Notes under the pieces: model-generated
What the model saw: the letters and a program-made list of their open reading frames with translations, nothing else
Database searches by the model: none
What the model was told of the DNA's origin: nothing
Position numbers and translations under genes: made by a program
Part shown: one piece after another, positions 1 to 9,066 of the stretch
How the letters are laid out: each line of letters begins with the position of its first letter
Position numbering within the stretch: the first letter of the stretch is position 1
DNA from: Nocardia sp. NBC_01329
Lineage (GTDB): Bacteria; Actinomycetota; Actinomycetes; Mycobacteriales; Mycobacteriaceae
Reading direction: 5' to 3'
Assembly: GCF_035956715.1 (NCBI RefSeq)
Contig: NZ_CP108381.1
Coordinates: forward strand, 5,860,001 to 5,924,000
Length of the DNA: 64,000 nucleotides

Positions 1-1542
1 CGGCTGACCGCCGACCAGCATGGTCACATCGTCGGGGACCTCGATCGACCGGAGATAGTCGACGGTCGGTTCGTAATCCTCGGAATCGAGCAGGGTCGCG
101 CTCGAGCGGAAGAGATCCTTGCGCTCGGGGGATTGGGAAGGGACCGAGAACCCGGACGCATCCGCCAGGCCCGGAGCCTTGTCGGCCTCCTTCATCACTT
201 TCGCGATGGACCGGGTGTTCTCGCCGATGAAGATCAACTGGATCGGATCGGATTGGCGCAGCGGGAAGGTCTGGTCGAATTCCTCCTGCGCGACCCGGGT
301 GGCGTTGTCCGGCGGCAGATAGCGTTCGCTCATACCGCCGAAGGCGAGGTTCTTCACCGGGATGATCAGCAGCAGGAGCAGCACACAGATCGGAATGGCG
401 ATCTTGAGTGGATGTTGCATGACCCAGGTGGTGGCCCGGCCCCAGAAGCTGGCTTCGACCTCCTCGGCGGATTTGGTCTTGCGGATCTGCTTGAAGCTGA
501 GCATGTCGACCCGTTTGCCCAGCACGCTCAGCATGGCGGGCAGCAGGGTGATCGAGGCGAGCGCGGCCAGCGCGACGGTGGCGATGGTGCCGTAGGCCAT
601 GGACTTGAGGAAGCCCTGCGGGAAGAGGAGCAGACCGCCGAGGCTGGCGATGATCATCGTCGCGGAGAAGACGACCGTACGTCCGGCGGTGGTCACCGAG
701 CGGCGGACCGCCGCCGCGGTGTCGTATCCCTCGGCGAGTTCCTCGCGGAAGCGGCTGACGATGAACAGCCCGTAGTCGATGGCCAGACCGAGACCGATCA
801 TCGAGACCACCGCCCCGACGAATGTGTTCACCTCGGTGAACTTCGTCAGCATCATGATGATGCCGTTGGCGCTGATGATGGTCAGGCCGCCGATGATCAG
901 CGGCAGGGCCGCGGCCACCACGCCGCCGAAGATGAAGAACAGCAGGATGCCCACAGCCGGGATGGCCAGGATCTCCATGCGGTGCTGGTCGTGCGCCATG
1001 GTGTCGTTGAGCGTGCCCGACACCGGCTGTAGGCCCGCTACCTGCACATTGACGCCGTCGATATCGAAAACGTCCTTGACGGCCCGGAAGTTGCGGACCA
1101 TCTCGGTGTCGTTGTCGCCGACGATCGCGATGGAGGCGAAGGTCTTGGTCTTGTCCTTGGAACCGAAGACCGCGGGCTGGGATTCGCCGGTCTCGGTCTT
1201 CCAGTAGGCGGCGTTGACCTTGTCGATCTGATCCGGATGGTCCCGGGGCAGCCGGTTCAGGCTGTCGACGATCTTGTCCCGGAACGCCGGATCACTGTCG
1301 ATGGTCTGACCCTCGGGCGCGGTATAGAGAACCAGCACATCGGCTTGGTGGTCGCGCCCCCAAGCCCCGTCGGACAGTTCGGCGGCCTCGACGGATTCGG
1401 AGTTCGGATCGAACAGACCGCTGGAGCTGAGATGGTCCGCCAGCCCGAGACCGTAGGCCCCGAGGCCCAGCATCCCGGCGACGACAACTCCGATGACGGC
1501 GAATCGCAACCGATAGACCAGATCGCCCCAGCGGGTGAACAC
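1..1542 (-). CDS. mmpL3: MmpL3 family trehalose monomycolate exporter (5' part, runs off the window)
   Basis: The first 514 codons of an RND/MmpL transporter are present; the 3' end lies outside the window. A GTG start directly follows the stop of the upstream gene, with an AAGGAG ribosome site. The product begins with a transmembrane helix, followed by a periplasmic porter domain. Consecutive hydrophobic helices follow, including a GLAIDYGLFIVSRFREEL stretch typical of MmpL TM4. In mycobacteria MmpL3 flips trehalose monomycolate across the inner membrane for mycomembrane assembly. The order trmB, NYN gene, mmpL3 is the M. tuberculosis Rv0208c-Rv0206c order, which supports MmpL3 over other MmpL paralogues. 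The three genes touch or overlap and probably form one transcript. Confidence 0.93.
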   Translation of the reverse strand, partial: MFTRWGDLVYRLRFAVIGVVVAGMLGLGAYGLGLADHLSSSGLFDPNSESVEAAELSDGAWGRDHQADVLVLYTAPEGQTIDSDPAFRDKIVDSLNRLPRDHPDQIDKVNAAYWKTETGESQPAVFGSKDKTKTFASIAIVGDNDTEMVRNFRAVKDVFDIDGVNVQVAGLQPVSGTLNDTMAHDQHRMEILAIPAVGILLFFIFGGVVAAALPLIIGGLTIISANGIIMMLTKFTEVNTFVGAVVSMIGLGLAIDYGLFIVSRFREELAEGYDTAAAVRRSVTTAGRTVVFSATMIIASLGGLLLFPQGFLKSMAYGTIATVALAALASITLLPAMLSVLGKRVDMLSFKQIRKTKSAEEVEASFWGRATTWVMQHPLKIAIPICVLLLLLIIPVKNLAFGGMSERYLPPDNATRVAQEEFDQTFPLRQSDPIQLIFIGENTRSIAKVMKEADKAPGLADASGFSVPSQSPERKDLFRSSATLLDSEDYEPTVDYLRSIEVPDDVTMLVGGQP

Positions 1543-2274
1543 TTAAGCGACTCCTTGTGCGGGGCGAGAGGTGAGCAGCGCCGACAGCGGCCGGAACGGC
1601 TGCAGCCAGGCACCCTCGTCGGGCAGCGAGTCGAGGCTCACCCGCGGTAGCGGTTCGCGGAAAACTCCGGGGATGTCCTCGAGGTCGACGAATTCGAGAG
1701 TATCGGATGTTACTGCCCAACTCGCGTGCTCGCGGAAGCCGAGCACCTGAACCGGGATGCCGTCGTCGGCCAGCTGTTCCAGCGGTTCGCGGAACGCCTG
1801 CCCGTCGGCGGAGGCCACAATGATCCCGGCCAGACCCGAACCTCGGGTGCGCTGCGCGATATGGCCGAGCATATCCGAATCGACATCGGAATCCTCGTCG
1901 ATCTTCGGCTTCGCGAAAACGGCATACCCGACATTGCGTAGCGCCTCGACCCACGGCCGGACCACGTCCGCGGTTCCGGGGGCGATATTGGTGAACACGG
2001 TGGCTTCGGGTTCCAGCCGCTGCTTCTCGCCGGCCGAGAGTTCGGTGGTGCGGGCCAGCAGCCAGCGGCCGAGCGCGTCGAAACGGGGTCGATAGGCGGC
2101 GGTGGGCCGCCCACCCAGGATGGCGCCCAAGCCCATGTCCAGGTTCGGCGCGTCCCAGACCAGCAGGACCCGCCGCAGGCCGTCCGCCTCGGGGCCGACG
2201 GTCTCCTCGCCGGATTCGTGCAGACTTCCGGCAACCTCGTCGCCGGCCGGGGCCACTTCACTGACGCTCATCAT
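1543..2274 (-). CDS. NYN domain-containing protein (Rv0207c-like)
   Basis: The product has about 243 residues. A core starting with a VLLVWDAPNLDMGLG motif matches the NYN (PIN-like) nuclease fold; conserved aspartates follow in DEDSDVDSDMLGHI and in the VASADGQAF segment. NYN proteins are predicted metal-dependent RNases, but the cellular role of this family is not known to me. The start was taken at the ATG whose ATGA overlaps the trmB stop; an ATG 15 bases upstream is also open. It lies between trmB and mmpL3, touching mmpL3 with no gap, as in mycobacteria. A link to RNA processing is inference from the fold and the tRNA-modifying neighbour. Confidence 0.85.
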   Translation of the reverse strand: MMSVSEVAPAGDEVAGSLHESGEETVGPEADGLRRVLLVWDAPNLDMGLGAILGGRPTAAYRPRFDALGRWLLARTTELSAGEKQRLEPEATVFTNIAPGTADVVRPWVEALRNVGYAVFAKPKIDEDSDVDSDMLGHIAQRTRGSGLAGIIVASADGQAFREPLEQLADDGIPVQVLGFREHASWAVTSDTLEFVDLEDIPGVFREPLPRVSLDSLPDEGAWLQPFRPLSALLTSRPAQGVA

Positions 2275-3089
2275 TCGATCTTGCCCCATATGAACTCGTT
2301 GATCGCACTACCGGCGGTGTGTGCCTTGCTCTCGAACTTGGTGACCGGTCGCTCGAAACCGATCGGCGCGGCGTCGCGCTGCTCGGCACCGGTACCGCCG
2401 GTGGCCTCGTTCAACCCGATGAGCAGGGGCTCGGCCGCGCCGACCTCGGCAATATGCTCGGCGTACCCTGCGTGGTCGGTGGCCACGTGCAGAATTCCGC
2501 CCGGCCGCAACCGGTCGGCGACGAGGGCCAGCGTTGCCGGTTGCAGCAGCCGGCGTTTGTGGTGGCGGGCCTTGGGCCACGGGTCCGGAAAGAACACCCG
2601 CACACCGGTCAGCGACCCGGGAGCAATCATGTTCTCCAGCACATCTACGGCATCGCCGCGCAGCAGCCGGATATTACCGATTTCCTCGCGCTCGATCCGT
2701 TGGACCAACTGGGCCAATCCGGGCTGATAGACCTCGATGCCGATGAGGTTCAGCTCGGGTTCTGCCTGGGCCATGGCGGCGGTCGCGGTGCCGGTACCGC
2801 ATCCGATCTCGATCACCAGTGGCGCGCTGCGCCCGAACCAGGCGTCGGCGTCGAGCGGTTCGTCGGCGACCTCCCGGCCGAGTACCGGCCAGCTGCGGTC
2901 CCAGGATTGCTGCTGGTTGGGGGTGAGCGCACCGCGCCGGGAGCGGAAACTGGTGACCCGGGGGTAGAGACGGGAACCGGCGTGCCGTCGCCGCCGGCCT
3001 CCGGTATCGCCGGAGGTTTCCGAGAGGGCGACGGGAACGGAGTCGGAGCTGGGGTGCACGGCGTCGTTCACAGCCCTATTGTCCAGCAT
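2271..3089 (-). CDS. trmB: tRNA (guanine(46)-N7)-methyltransferase
   Basis: The product has 272 residues and uses S-adenosylmethionine to methylate G46 in the variable loop of tRNAs. The SAM-binding motif VIEIGCGTGTATAAMAQ is visible near residue 90, and the family signature VRVFFPDPWPKARHHKRR near residue 165. The C-terminal RPGGILHVATDHAGYAE segment is also typical. The N-terminal 45 residues are polar and low-complexity, so the true start could be a later codon. The stop overlaps the NYN gene, and an mmpL3-bound operon follows. Identification is secure from the motifs and the gene order. Confidence 0.95.
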   Translation of the reverse strand: MLDNRAVNDAVHPSSDSVPVALSETSGDTGGRRRRHAGSRLYPRVTSFRSRRGALTPNQQQSWDRSWPVLGREVADEPLDADAWFGRSAPLVIEIGCGTGTATAAMAQAEPELNLIGIEVYQPGLAQLVQRIEREEIGNIRLLRGDAVDVLENMIAPGSLTGVRVFFPDPWPKARHHKRRLLQPATLALVADRLRPGGILHVATDHAGYAEHIAEVGAAEPLLIGLNEATGGTGAEQRDAAPIGFERPVTKFESKAHTAGSAINEFIWGKIE

Positions 3090-3212
3090 GGCCGGTTCCG
3101 GGACGCAGCGGACCGGTAGAGACTACCGGTTGGTAGGACGGACTCGGTCCGCGCCCGCCGCGTCGCGGCCCCGGTTCTGACAGAATGCGCACCGGAAGAA
3201 GGGGGTTGGCGT

Positions 3213-4337
3213 GTGTCGGCAGTAGAGGGATCGGACAGATATATGCGTGAGGTGGGGTCGGTTGATCCGCTGGACCGGCTGATCTCGACACTGCGGATGG
3301 GCGACGGGGCGGACGCGGGGATCGCGAACGGTATCGAGGTGGCGGCGCAGCGCTGGCGGACCCTGCCGCGCGCGCAGGTCGCCGGGCGCACCCGGGCCGG
3401 GCGGACCACGGTCGCCGGAGCCCTGGGACTACAGCCGGGGGTGGAGACGGCGCCGGTGGACGAGCCGGGATTCCCCGATCCGGTGCTGGACGCCGATATC
3501 GTCGTCTATGTCCTGGCCAGTACGCCGTCGCCGGGTGATCGGCGGATTCTCGCGTCGTTGCGCCCGGAGCGCACGATCCTGGTGCTGAACAAGGCCGACG
3601 CGATCGGCACCAGCTGGGCCGACGCGGTGAACGCGTCCAGGAAATTCGGCCAGGAATTCGGTCTGCCGGCGTTCCCCCTGGTCGGATCGCTGGCGGCGCG
3701 GACCGTTTCCGGTGCCTTCCAGGAGTCCGATCTCGCTTTGCTGCGCCGGTTGGCGCAATCCGGTACAGCGGCGGCGGTCTCCGCCGAGGCGTTCGTCTCC
3801 CCGGCCGTGGGCCCTGATACCGCCGCCCGCACCGAGCTGCTCGAACACTGGGATCTGTACGGACTGGCGTGCGTACTGGCAGCCCTGGAACGCGAACCGG
3901 AGCTCGCGCCGCAGATCGTGTTGCAGATCCTGCACACGGTCAGCGGGATCGATCCGGTGGCACGACTGCTCGGGCAGCGCTACCAGCAGGCGATATCGCG
4001 CCGGGCCGGCACTCTGATCGATGAGCTGACCCGGCTGGCGGCGCGCGCGGTACCGCACGGGGGCAGCCGGGCGCGGGCGCTGATCACCGAATACCTGGAT
4101 ACCGACGAGGCCCGGTGGCTCGGCCTGTGCGGCGGTCTGGTCGACCCCGAGGTCGCCCATCTGGCCGCCGGTTACCCCCGGCCCGAGCCCGAGGACGCCG
4201 ACGATGCGCTGGCCCGTGCCATCCGGTGGCGGGCGGTGGTGGCCGGTGAGATGTCGCCGGCCGCGCGTCGGGCGGCCGTCCGGGTCCACAACGGATACGT
4301 CCGCATGTGGGAGCGGATGAGCAGTGTCGGACTCTGA
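3213..4337 (+). CDS. Dynamin-like GTPase-fold protein A with altered P-loop (Rv0209-like)
   Basis: The product has 374 residues and a GTG start behind a GAAGAAGGGGG ribosome site. A G1-like segment GRTRAGRTT (residues 58-66) carries arginine where the canonical GxxxxGK[S/T] motif has lysine. An NKAD motif at 126-129 fits G4, and the VLDADIVVYVLAS segment resembles a Walker B region. The remainder is helical and rich in Ala, Arg and Glu. It overlaps the following GTPase-like gene by 14 bases, so the two are probably co-translated. The position before pckA matches the Rv0209-Rv0210 pair of mycobacteria, whose function I do not know. Nucleotide hydrolysis is uncertain because of the lysine change. 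Confidence 0.75.
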   Translation: MSAVEGSDRYMREVGSVDPLDRLISTLRMGDGADAGIANGIEVAAQRWRTLPRAQVAGRTRAGRTTVAGALGLQPGVETAPVDEPGFPDPVLDADIVVYVLASTPSPGDRRILASLRPERTILVLNKADAIGTSWADAVNASRKFGQEFGLPAFPLVGSLAARTVSGAFQESDLALLRRLAQSGTAAAVSAEAFVSPAVGPDTAARTELLEHWDLYGLACVLAALEREPELAPQIVLQILHTVSGIDPVARLLGQRYQQAISRRAGTLIDELTRLAARAVPHGGSRARALITEYLDTDEARWLGLCGGLVDPEVAHLAAGYPRPEPEDADDALARAIRWRAVVAGEMSPAARRAAVRVHNGYVRMWERMSSVGL

Positions 4338-5895
4338 CCGGGGTCCGGCGGACGTATCGGCGGGTCTTCCGGAAACTTCCGCAGAGTCGGTGGCCGAGAA
4401 CACGGTGCCTCCGGAACATGGACTGCCCGACGGGGTCGCCGAGGTGGTGGGGCGCTGGAACCCGCAGGGTATGGCCCTGCTGCGCACGATCTCGGTGACC
4501 GGTTCCGCCGCGGAGGTCAAGGTGATCGGCGCCGACGATGCCAACACCACACTGCTGCGCACCGAGCTGACCCGCGTCGAACCGCGTATCGAACTGAGTG
4601 CTCCGACCGCCGATCCCCGGGTGAGCGCGGCGCCGGGAACGGTGGTGCTGCTGATCTTGGACGCCGGGGTGGTGATCGGCGCGGCGGAACTGGATATCGT
4701 GCGCCGGCTGGGTGCCGAGGGGGCACGGGTGCTGCTGGTGTTGAACGGCACCCAGGCCCACAAGGAATGGCAGCTGGTCCGCGACCGCAGCGCCGAGCTG
4801 CTGGCCGCGGCGGGTCTGGACTGCGAGATCGTGCCGGTTTCGGCTCGCCTGGCGATGGCCGCCCGGAGCGGGACCGATTCGACATTGCTCGATCGGTCCG
4901 GGCTCGCGGCACTGCACGCCCGGCTGATCGCGCTCACCACCGATGCCGCGACCGCTAGCGCGCGCCGCGCGGCGGCGGTGGCCCAGGTCGTCGCCGGGAC
5001 CCGGGAGCGCATCGTGCAGGAGGAGACGCTACTGCGGTCGGGTACCGAGACCGAGCTGCTGCGCGGGGAACGGGCCCGGCTGCTGGCCGACCGCGACGGC
5101 GGTCGCGCGGTGGCGGTATCGACTCTGCGCGCACAGATCAATCTGGCCCGGGTCGATCTGCTCACCCAGGTCGGATCCCGGGTCCGCGCACTGCACACGG
5201 AGGCCCGCGCCGAACTGGACAGCATGGACGGGGCGGGGCGCCGCGCTTTTCCGGAGCGACTGCGGCAGGCGGTCGGTCAGCTGACCGCGACGGTGGATAC
5301 CGATATCGCCGCCCGGTTGACCGAGCTGCGGGTGCGCGCGGCCGCCGCGCACCCGGCGAGCGTGCCACCGCCGGAGGGCGCGCCCACGCTGCGGTACGAG
5401 CCGGCGCCCACGCTCGGTCCCGATCCGCAACCCAGGCCCGGGGGTGTCGAAGATCACCTCATGATCGTCTTGGGCGCCTCGGCGGGGGTCGGTCTGGGAC
5501 GCCTGATGGTGTCGCCGCTGGCGCTGGTTCCGGCTCTCGACGCGGCGAGCATTCCGGTCACCCTGCTGCTCGGGGCGGGCGCCGCCGCGTGGGTGGTGCG
5601 GGCGCGCCGCCAGCTCGCCGACCGCGATCATCTACGGCAATGGGTCGCCGACGCGGTGGCGAATGTGAAAGCCCAGCTCGAGCAGCGCGCGGTGACGGCG
5701 CTGGTCGAGACCGAATCCGAGGTGTCCGACGAGATGGTGCGAGCCGCGGCGGCCGGCATGGTGGATGTGGATCGCCGGGTCGCCGAACTCGAGACGGCAT
5801 TGCGCCGCGCCACCACGGGACAACCCGGCCGGCTCGCCGCCTGCGCCCGGGACAGGCAGATACTGGAGCAGTGGACACCGGCCTCCGGGAAATAG
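4324..5895 (+). CDS. Dynamin-like membrane protein B, degenerate GTPase motifs (Rv0210-like)
   Basis: The product has 523 residues. It begins with GTG inside the preceding gene. The predicted fold parallels protein A, but the G1 position reads GADDANTT and the G4 position reads NGTQ, so classical nucleotide-binding residues are missing. The middle section is rich in Arg and Glu and likely helical. A hydrophobic hairpin at about residues 379-425 could insert in the membrane, followed by another helical stretch. Tandem dynamin-like proteins with one degenerate partner are known in bacteria; assignment here is inference from layout and hydrophobicity. The partner is gene 3213-4337. Confidence 0.72.
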   Translation: MSDSDRGPADVSAGLPETSAESVAENTVPPEHGLPDGVAEVVGRWNPQGMALLRTISVTGSAAEVKVIGADDANTTLLRTELTRVEPRIELSAPTADPRVSAAPGTVVLLILDAGVVIGAAELDIVRRLGAEGARVLLVLNGTQAHKEWQLVRDRSAELLAAAGLDCEIVPVSARLAMAARSGTDSTLLDRSGLAALHARLIALTTDAATASARRAAAVAQVVAGTRERIVQEETLLRSGTETELLRGERARLLADRDGGRAVAVSTLRAQINLARVDLLTQVGSRVRALHTEARAELDSMDGAGRRAFPERLRQAVGQLTATVDTDIAARLTELRVRAAAAHPASVPPPEGAPTLRYEPAPTLGPDPQPRPGGVEDHLMIVLGASAGVGLGRLMVSPLALVPALDAASIPVTLLLGAGAAAWVVRARRQLADRDHLRQWVADAVANVKAQLEQRAVTALVETESEVSDEMVRAAAAGMVDVDRRVAELETALRRATTGQPGRLAACARDRQILEQWTPASGK

Positions 5896-6136
5896 TTTGT
5901 CCACCCCTATTGATCGGCAACCCGATTCCATAGGGGCCGCAATACCGCGTTAATCTCTAGACAGGAACCTGGACGTCCGCTTCGCCCTTTGTACACTGCC
6001 TCGATCCGGCGGTGCACAGGATGGACCGTTGCGGAAGCCTTACCCGCCAACGGTGGCGCTAGGTGTTTTCGCGCTGGTCACGGGCCCAAGGGCCAGGGCG
6101 GAGGCATTCTTCGTCGCCCATTTCAGGAGAGTTTTC

Positions 6137-7969
6137 ATGACCTCAGCGACCATTCCCGGTCTTCGTGGATCCGACGGCACCGCGCCGACCGAACACAGCG
6201 AACTGCTCGCCTGGGTTCAGGAGGTCGCCGAACTGACTCAGCCGGATCGAGTCGTCTGGGCGGACGGTTCCGACGCGGAATGGGACCGGCTCACCACCCA
6301 GCTCGTCGCGGCGGGCACCTTCCGCAAACTCGACGAGAAAAAGAAGCCGAACTCGTTCTTGGCTTTATCCGATCCTTCCGACGTGGCCCGGGTCGAATCA
6401 CGCACGTTCATCTGTTCGAAGACCGCGGCCGATGCCGGGCCGACCAACAACTGGGTCGATCCCGCGGAGATGCGGGCCACCATGACCGAGCTCTACCGGG
6501 GTTCGATGAGGGGCCGCACCATGTATGTGGTGCCGTTCTGCATGGGTCCGCTCGGCGCCGACGACCCCAAGCTGGGCGTCGAGATCACCGATTCGGAATA
6601 CGTCGTGGTGTCCATGCGGGTGATGACCCGGATGGGACAGGCCGCGCTGGACTCGCTGGGCATGGATCGGCCCTTCGTCAAGGCACTGCACTCGGTGGGC
6701 GCACCGCTGGCCGAGGGGCAGGCCGATGTCCCGTGGCCGTGCAACGACACCAAATACATCACCCACTTCCCCGAGGATCGTGAGATCTGGAGCTACGGTT
6801 CCGGCTACGGCGGGAACGCGCTGCTCGGCAAGAAGTGCTACTCGCTGCGGATCGCCTCGGCCATGGCCCATGACGAGGGCTGGCTGGCCGAGCACATGCT
6901 CATCCTCAAGCTGATCTCCCCGGAGAACAAGGCCTACTACATCGCGGCGGCTTTCCCGAGCGCCTGCGGTAAGACCAACCTCGCCATGATCCAGCCGACC
7001 GTGCCGGGCTGGCGTGCGGAAACCCTGGGCGACGATATCGCCTGGATGCGTTTCGGCGCGGACGGCCGTCTCTACGCGGTGAACCCGGAATTCGGTTTCT
7101 TCGGTGTCGCGCCCGGTACCAACTATTCCTCCAATCCCAACGCCATGGAGACGCTGGGGGCCGGTAATACCGTCTACACCAATGTCGCGCGTACCGACGA
7201 CAACGATGTGTGGTGGGAGGGTCTGGAGGGCGAGCCCGATCACCTGATCGACTGGAAGGGCAACGACTGGTATCTGCGGGAGACCGAGACGCTGGCCGCG
7301 CACCCCAACTCCCGGTACTGCACCCCGATGTCGCAGTGCCCGACACTCGCCCCGGAATGGGACGACCCGCAGGGCGTGCCGATCTCGGCGATCCTGTTCG
7401 GTGGTCGCCGCAAGACGACGGTGCCGTTGGTGACCGAGTCCTTCGACTGGCAGCACGGTGTGTTCATGGGCGCCACCCTGTCGTCGGAGCAGACCGCGGC
7501 CGCCGAGGGCAAGGTCGGCACCGTGCGCCGCGACCCGATGGCCATGCTGCCGTTCCTCGGCTACCACGTGGGCGACTACCTGGGCCATTGGATCAATCTG
7601 GGCAAGAACGCCGATTCGGCCAAACTGCCCAAGATCTTCTACGTGAACTGGTTCCGCCGTGGCGACGACGGCCGCTTCCTGTGGCCGGGCTTCGGCGAGA
7701 ACTCTCGGGTGCTGGAGTGGATCGTCGGCCGGATCGAGGGTTCCGCCGACGCCGAGAGCACCGCGATCGGTCAGGTGCCGACCGCGGCCCAGATGGATCT
7801 GGCCGGGCTGGATGTGGAACCCGCCGATGTCGACGCGGCGCTCGCGGTGAACGTCGATGAATGGCGGTCCGAGATCCCGCTCATCGAGGAGTGGTTCGAA
7901 TTCGTCGGCGATAAACTGCCCTCCGGCGTGCGCGACGAGTTCGAGGCGCTCAAACAGCGCGTGCAGTGA
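6137..7969 (+). CDS. pckA: Phosphoenolpyruvate carboxykinase (GTP)
   Basis: The product has 610 residues, the usual length for the GTP-dependent family. It interconverts oxaloacetate plus GTP and phosphoenolpyruvate plus CO2 plus GDP at the start of gluconeogenesis. The P-loop with the reactive cysteine, FPSACGKTN, lies near residues 273-280. The substrate-binding GSGYGGNALLGKKCYSLR and the FGGRR segment are also present. The start was placed at the ATG behind an AGGAG ribosome site; an upstream in-frame codon would add 36 residues with no ribosome site. A 240-base leader precedes it. The gene follows the Rv0209/Rv0210-like pair, as in mycobacteria. Confidence 0.97.
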   Translation: MTSATIPGLRGSDGTAPTEHSELLAWVQEVAELTQPDRVVWADGSDAEWDRLTTQLVAAGTFRKLDEKKKPNSFLALSDPSDVARVESRTFICSKTAADAGPTNNWVDPAEMRATMTELYRGSMRGRTMYVVPFCMGPLGADDPKLGVEITDSEYVVVSMRVMTRMGQAALDSLGMDRPFVKALHSVGAPLAEGQADVPWPCNDTKYITHFPEDREIWSYGSGYGGNALLGKKCYSLRIASAMAHDEGWLAEHMLILKLISPENKAYYIAAAFPSACGKTNLAMIQPTVPGWRAETLGDDIAWMRFGADGRLYAVNPEFGFFGVAPGTNYSSNPNAMETLGAGNTVYTNVARTDDNDVWWEGLEGEPDHLIDWKGNDWYLRETETLAAHPNSRYCTPMSQCPTLAPEWDDPQGVPISAILFGGRRKTTVPLVTESFDWQHGVFMGATLSSEQTAAAEGKVGTVRRDPMAMLPFLGYHVGDYLGHWINLGKNADSAKLPKIFYVNWFRRGDDGRFLWPGFGENSRVLEWIVGRIEGSADAESTAIGQVPTAAQMDLAGLDVEPADVDAALAVNVDEWRSEIPLIEEWFEFVGDKLPSGVRDEFEALKQRVQ

Positions 7970-8227
7970 TCGCGGCGGTTCATTCGGACTTGTCCGGATG
8001 AACCGGTGAATTCTTCTCGCGACCCGCGGCGAATATCTTTCGCCGCGGGCCGCTGGGTATTCCGGGCCAGGACCCGGCCGGGTGAACGTGGGTTCGACGA
8101 GGTCGTGTGCCTTATTCTGGATGTGCACTGGATCTCACGATCGCGCAGTCCCGATTGGACCGTCCTGATATCGCCCGATCGGCTCACGCCGTGACCGAGC
8201 CGATCACCCTCGAGAGGTGGTTGGAAC

Positions 8228-8410
8228 ATGGCCGACGGGTACATCACACCGGAACCCTCCGACGGTATGCCGGCGAGTACACCGCTGCACCGCGCCGCGG
8301 GCCGGCTGCAATCGGCGCTTCCGGACGGTTGGCGGGTCGAGGTGGTCGCGGTCGACGATCCGCTGACCGGCGAGCAGCCCGTGCTGCGCGCGTTGCTGGC
8401 AACCGATTAG
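8228..8410 (+). CDS. Small hypothetical protein (60 aa)
   Basis: An ATG preceded by GAGAGG starts a 60-residue acidic protein without signal peptide or membrane helix. The middle segment (RAAGRLQSALPDGWRVEVVA) reads like a small folded domain, with a basic helix followed by a strand. I do not recognise a family. It stands alone after pckA, and a 340-base gap follows. Support comes from the ribosome site, codon use and lack of a better competing frame. Confidence 0.5.
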   Translation: MADGYITPEPSDGMPASTPLHRAAGRLQSALPDGWRVEVVAVDDPLTGEQPVLRALLATD

Positions 8411-8750
8411 TTCGCTACCCGAATTTTTCCACCGCGGCGCGCGAGATCCGCTGCCGTAGGCGTTCTTTCGTGCCTGCGGCGTTTCTTCCCGGCGGCAATG
8501 CCGGACTGTGGCAAACTTTCGGTTCGGATGAATGTTGCCGTGTGCGCGAAGAGAACTCGCGAATTCATCCCTGGAATCGTGCCACTCGTACGCTGTCGGC
8601 GCAGGTGGTCTTCGCTCCGAAATCCGACCTCTCGGTTCGTGTTTCATCGAACGCACTATTGCGTTTTGGTGCTGGAAGGCGCATGCTGTTAGCCAGATAT
8701 CAGCTCGCTCCATTCATCGAACCGAATACCCGCGATTGGGAGAGGTGTTC
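8411..8750. other. Intergenic region without recognised gene
   Basis: The 340 bases between the two small hypothetical genes are somewhat richer in A+T than their surroundings. Open frames cross it but none has a ribosome site or a recognisable protein pattern. The GGGAGAGG directly before position 8751 is the ribosome site of the next gene. A promoter is likely here but I could not place one firmly. Confidence 0.4.
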
Positions 8751-9065
8751 ATGGCGGTGCAAGTGATCGGCCGGGCGTTGATGACCAGCGACCAGACCGA
8801 CCATCAGGCGAAAAGCGTTGGCAGCGGCGGCTGGGTCGTCTCCTTTCTACCGGGACGCACCCTGACCACAGAGCAGGCGATAGCGGCCATCCAGGCCGCC
8901 GAGGCGGTGGCGATGGTCGGCGGACTTGCCGATCTGGTCGGGCTCACCACCCTCGAAACCGTCGGGCTGGCGATTCAGGAATCCCCGTGGACCCGAGCCG
9001 AACCGGTGATCCGCAGCGGTTGGCGCGGCCGGATCGGGCGGAGCCGCGCGCAAGTGGCGCTGTAG
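8751..9065 (+). CDS. Small hypothetical protein (104 aa)
   Basis: The ATG follows a GGGAGAGG ribosome site at good spacing. The longer in-frame extension upstream was rejected because it lacks such a site. The 104-residue product has a central segment (LTTEQAIAAIQAAEAVAMVG) followed by ADLVGLTTLETVGLAIQ and a basic C-terminus. There is no signal peptide or clear membrane helix. I do not recognise a family. It ends one base before the convergent methyltransferase gene. Confidence 0.6.
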   Translation: MAVQVIGRALMTSDQTDHQAKSVGSGGWVVSFLPGRTLTTEQAIAAIQAAEAVAMVGGLADLVGLTTLETVGLAIQESPWTRAEPVIRSGWRGRIGRSRAQVAL

Positions 9066-9066
9066 A

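Noticed and set aside
3429..5225. A 598-codon open frame on the minus strand opposite the GTPase-like genes
   Set aside because: It is an antisense shadow in GC-rich DNA: Arg/Ser/Pro-rich composition, no family motif, no ribosome site.
6398..8128. A 576-codon minus-strand frame opposite pckA
   Set aside because: The plus strand encodes a clear PEP carboxykinase; the antisense product has no recognisable domain.
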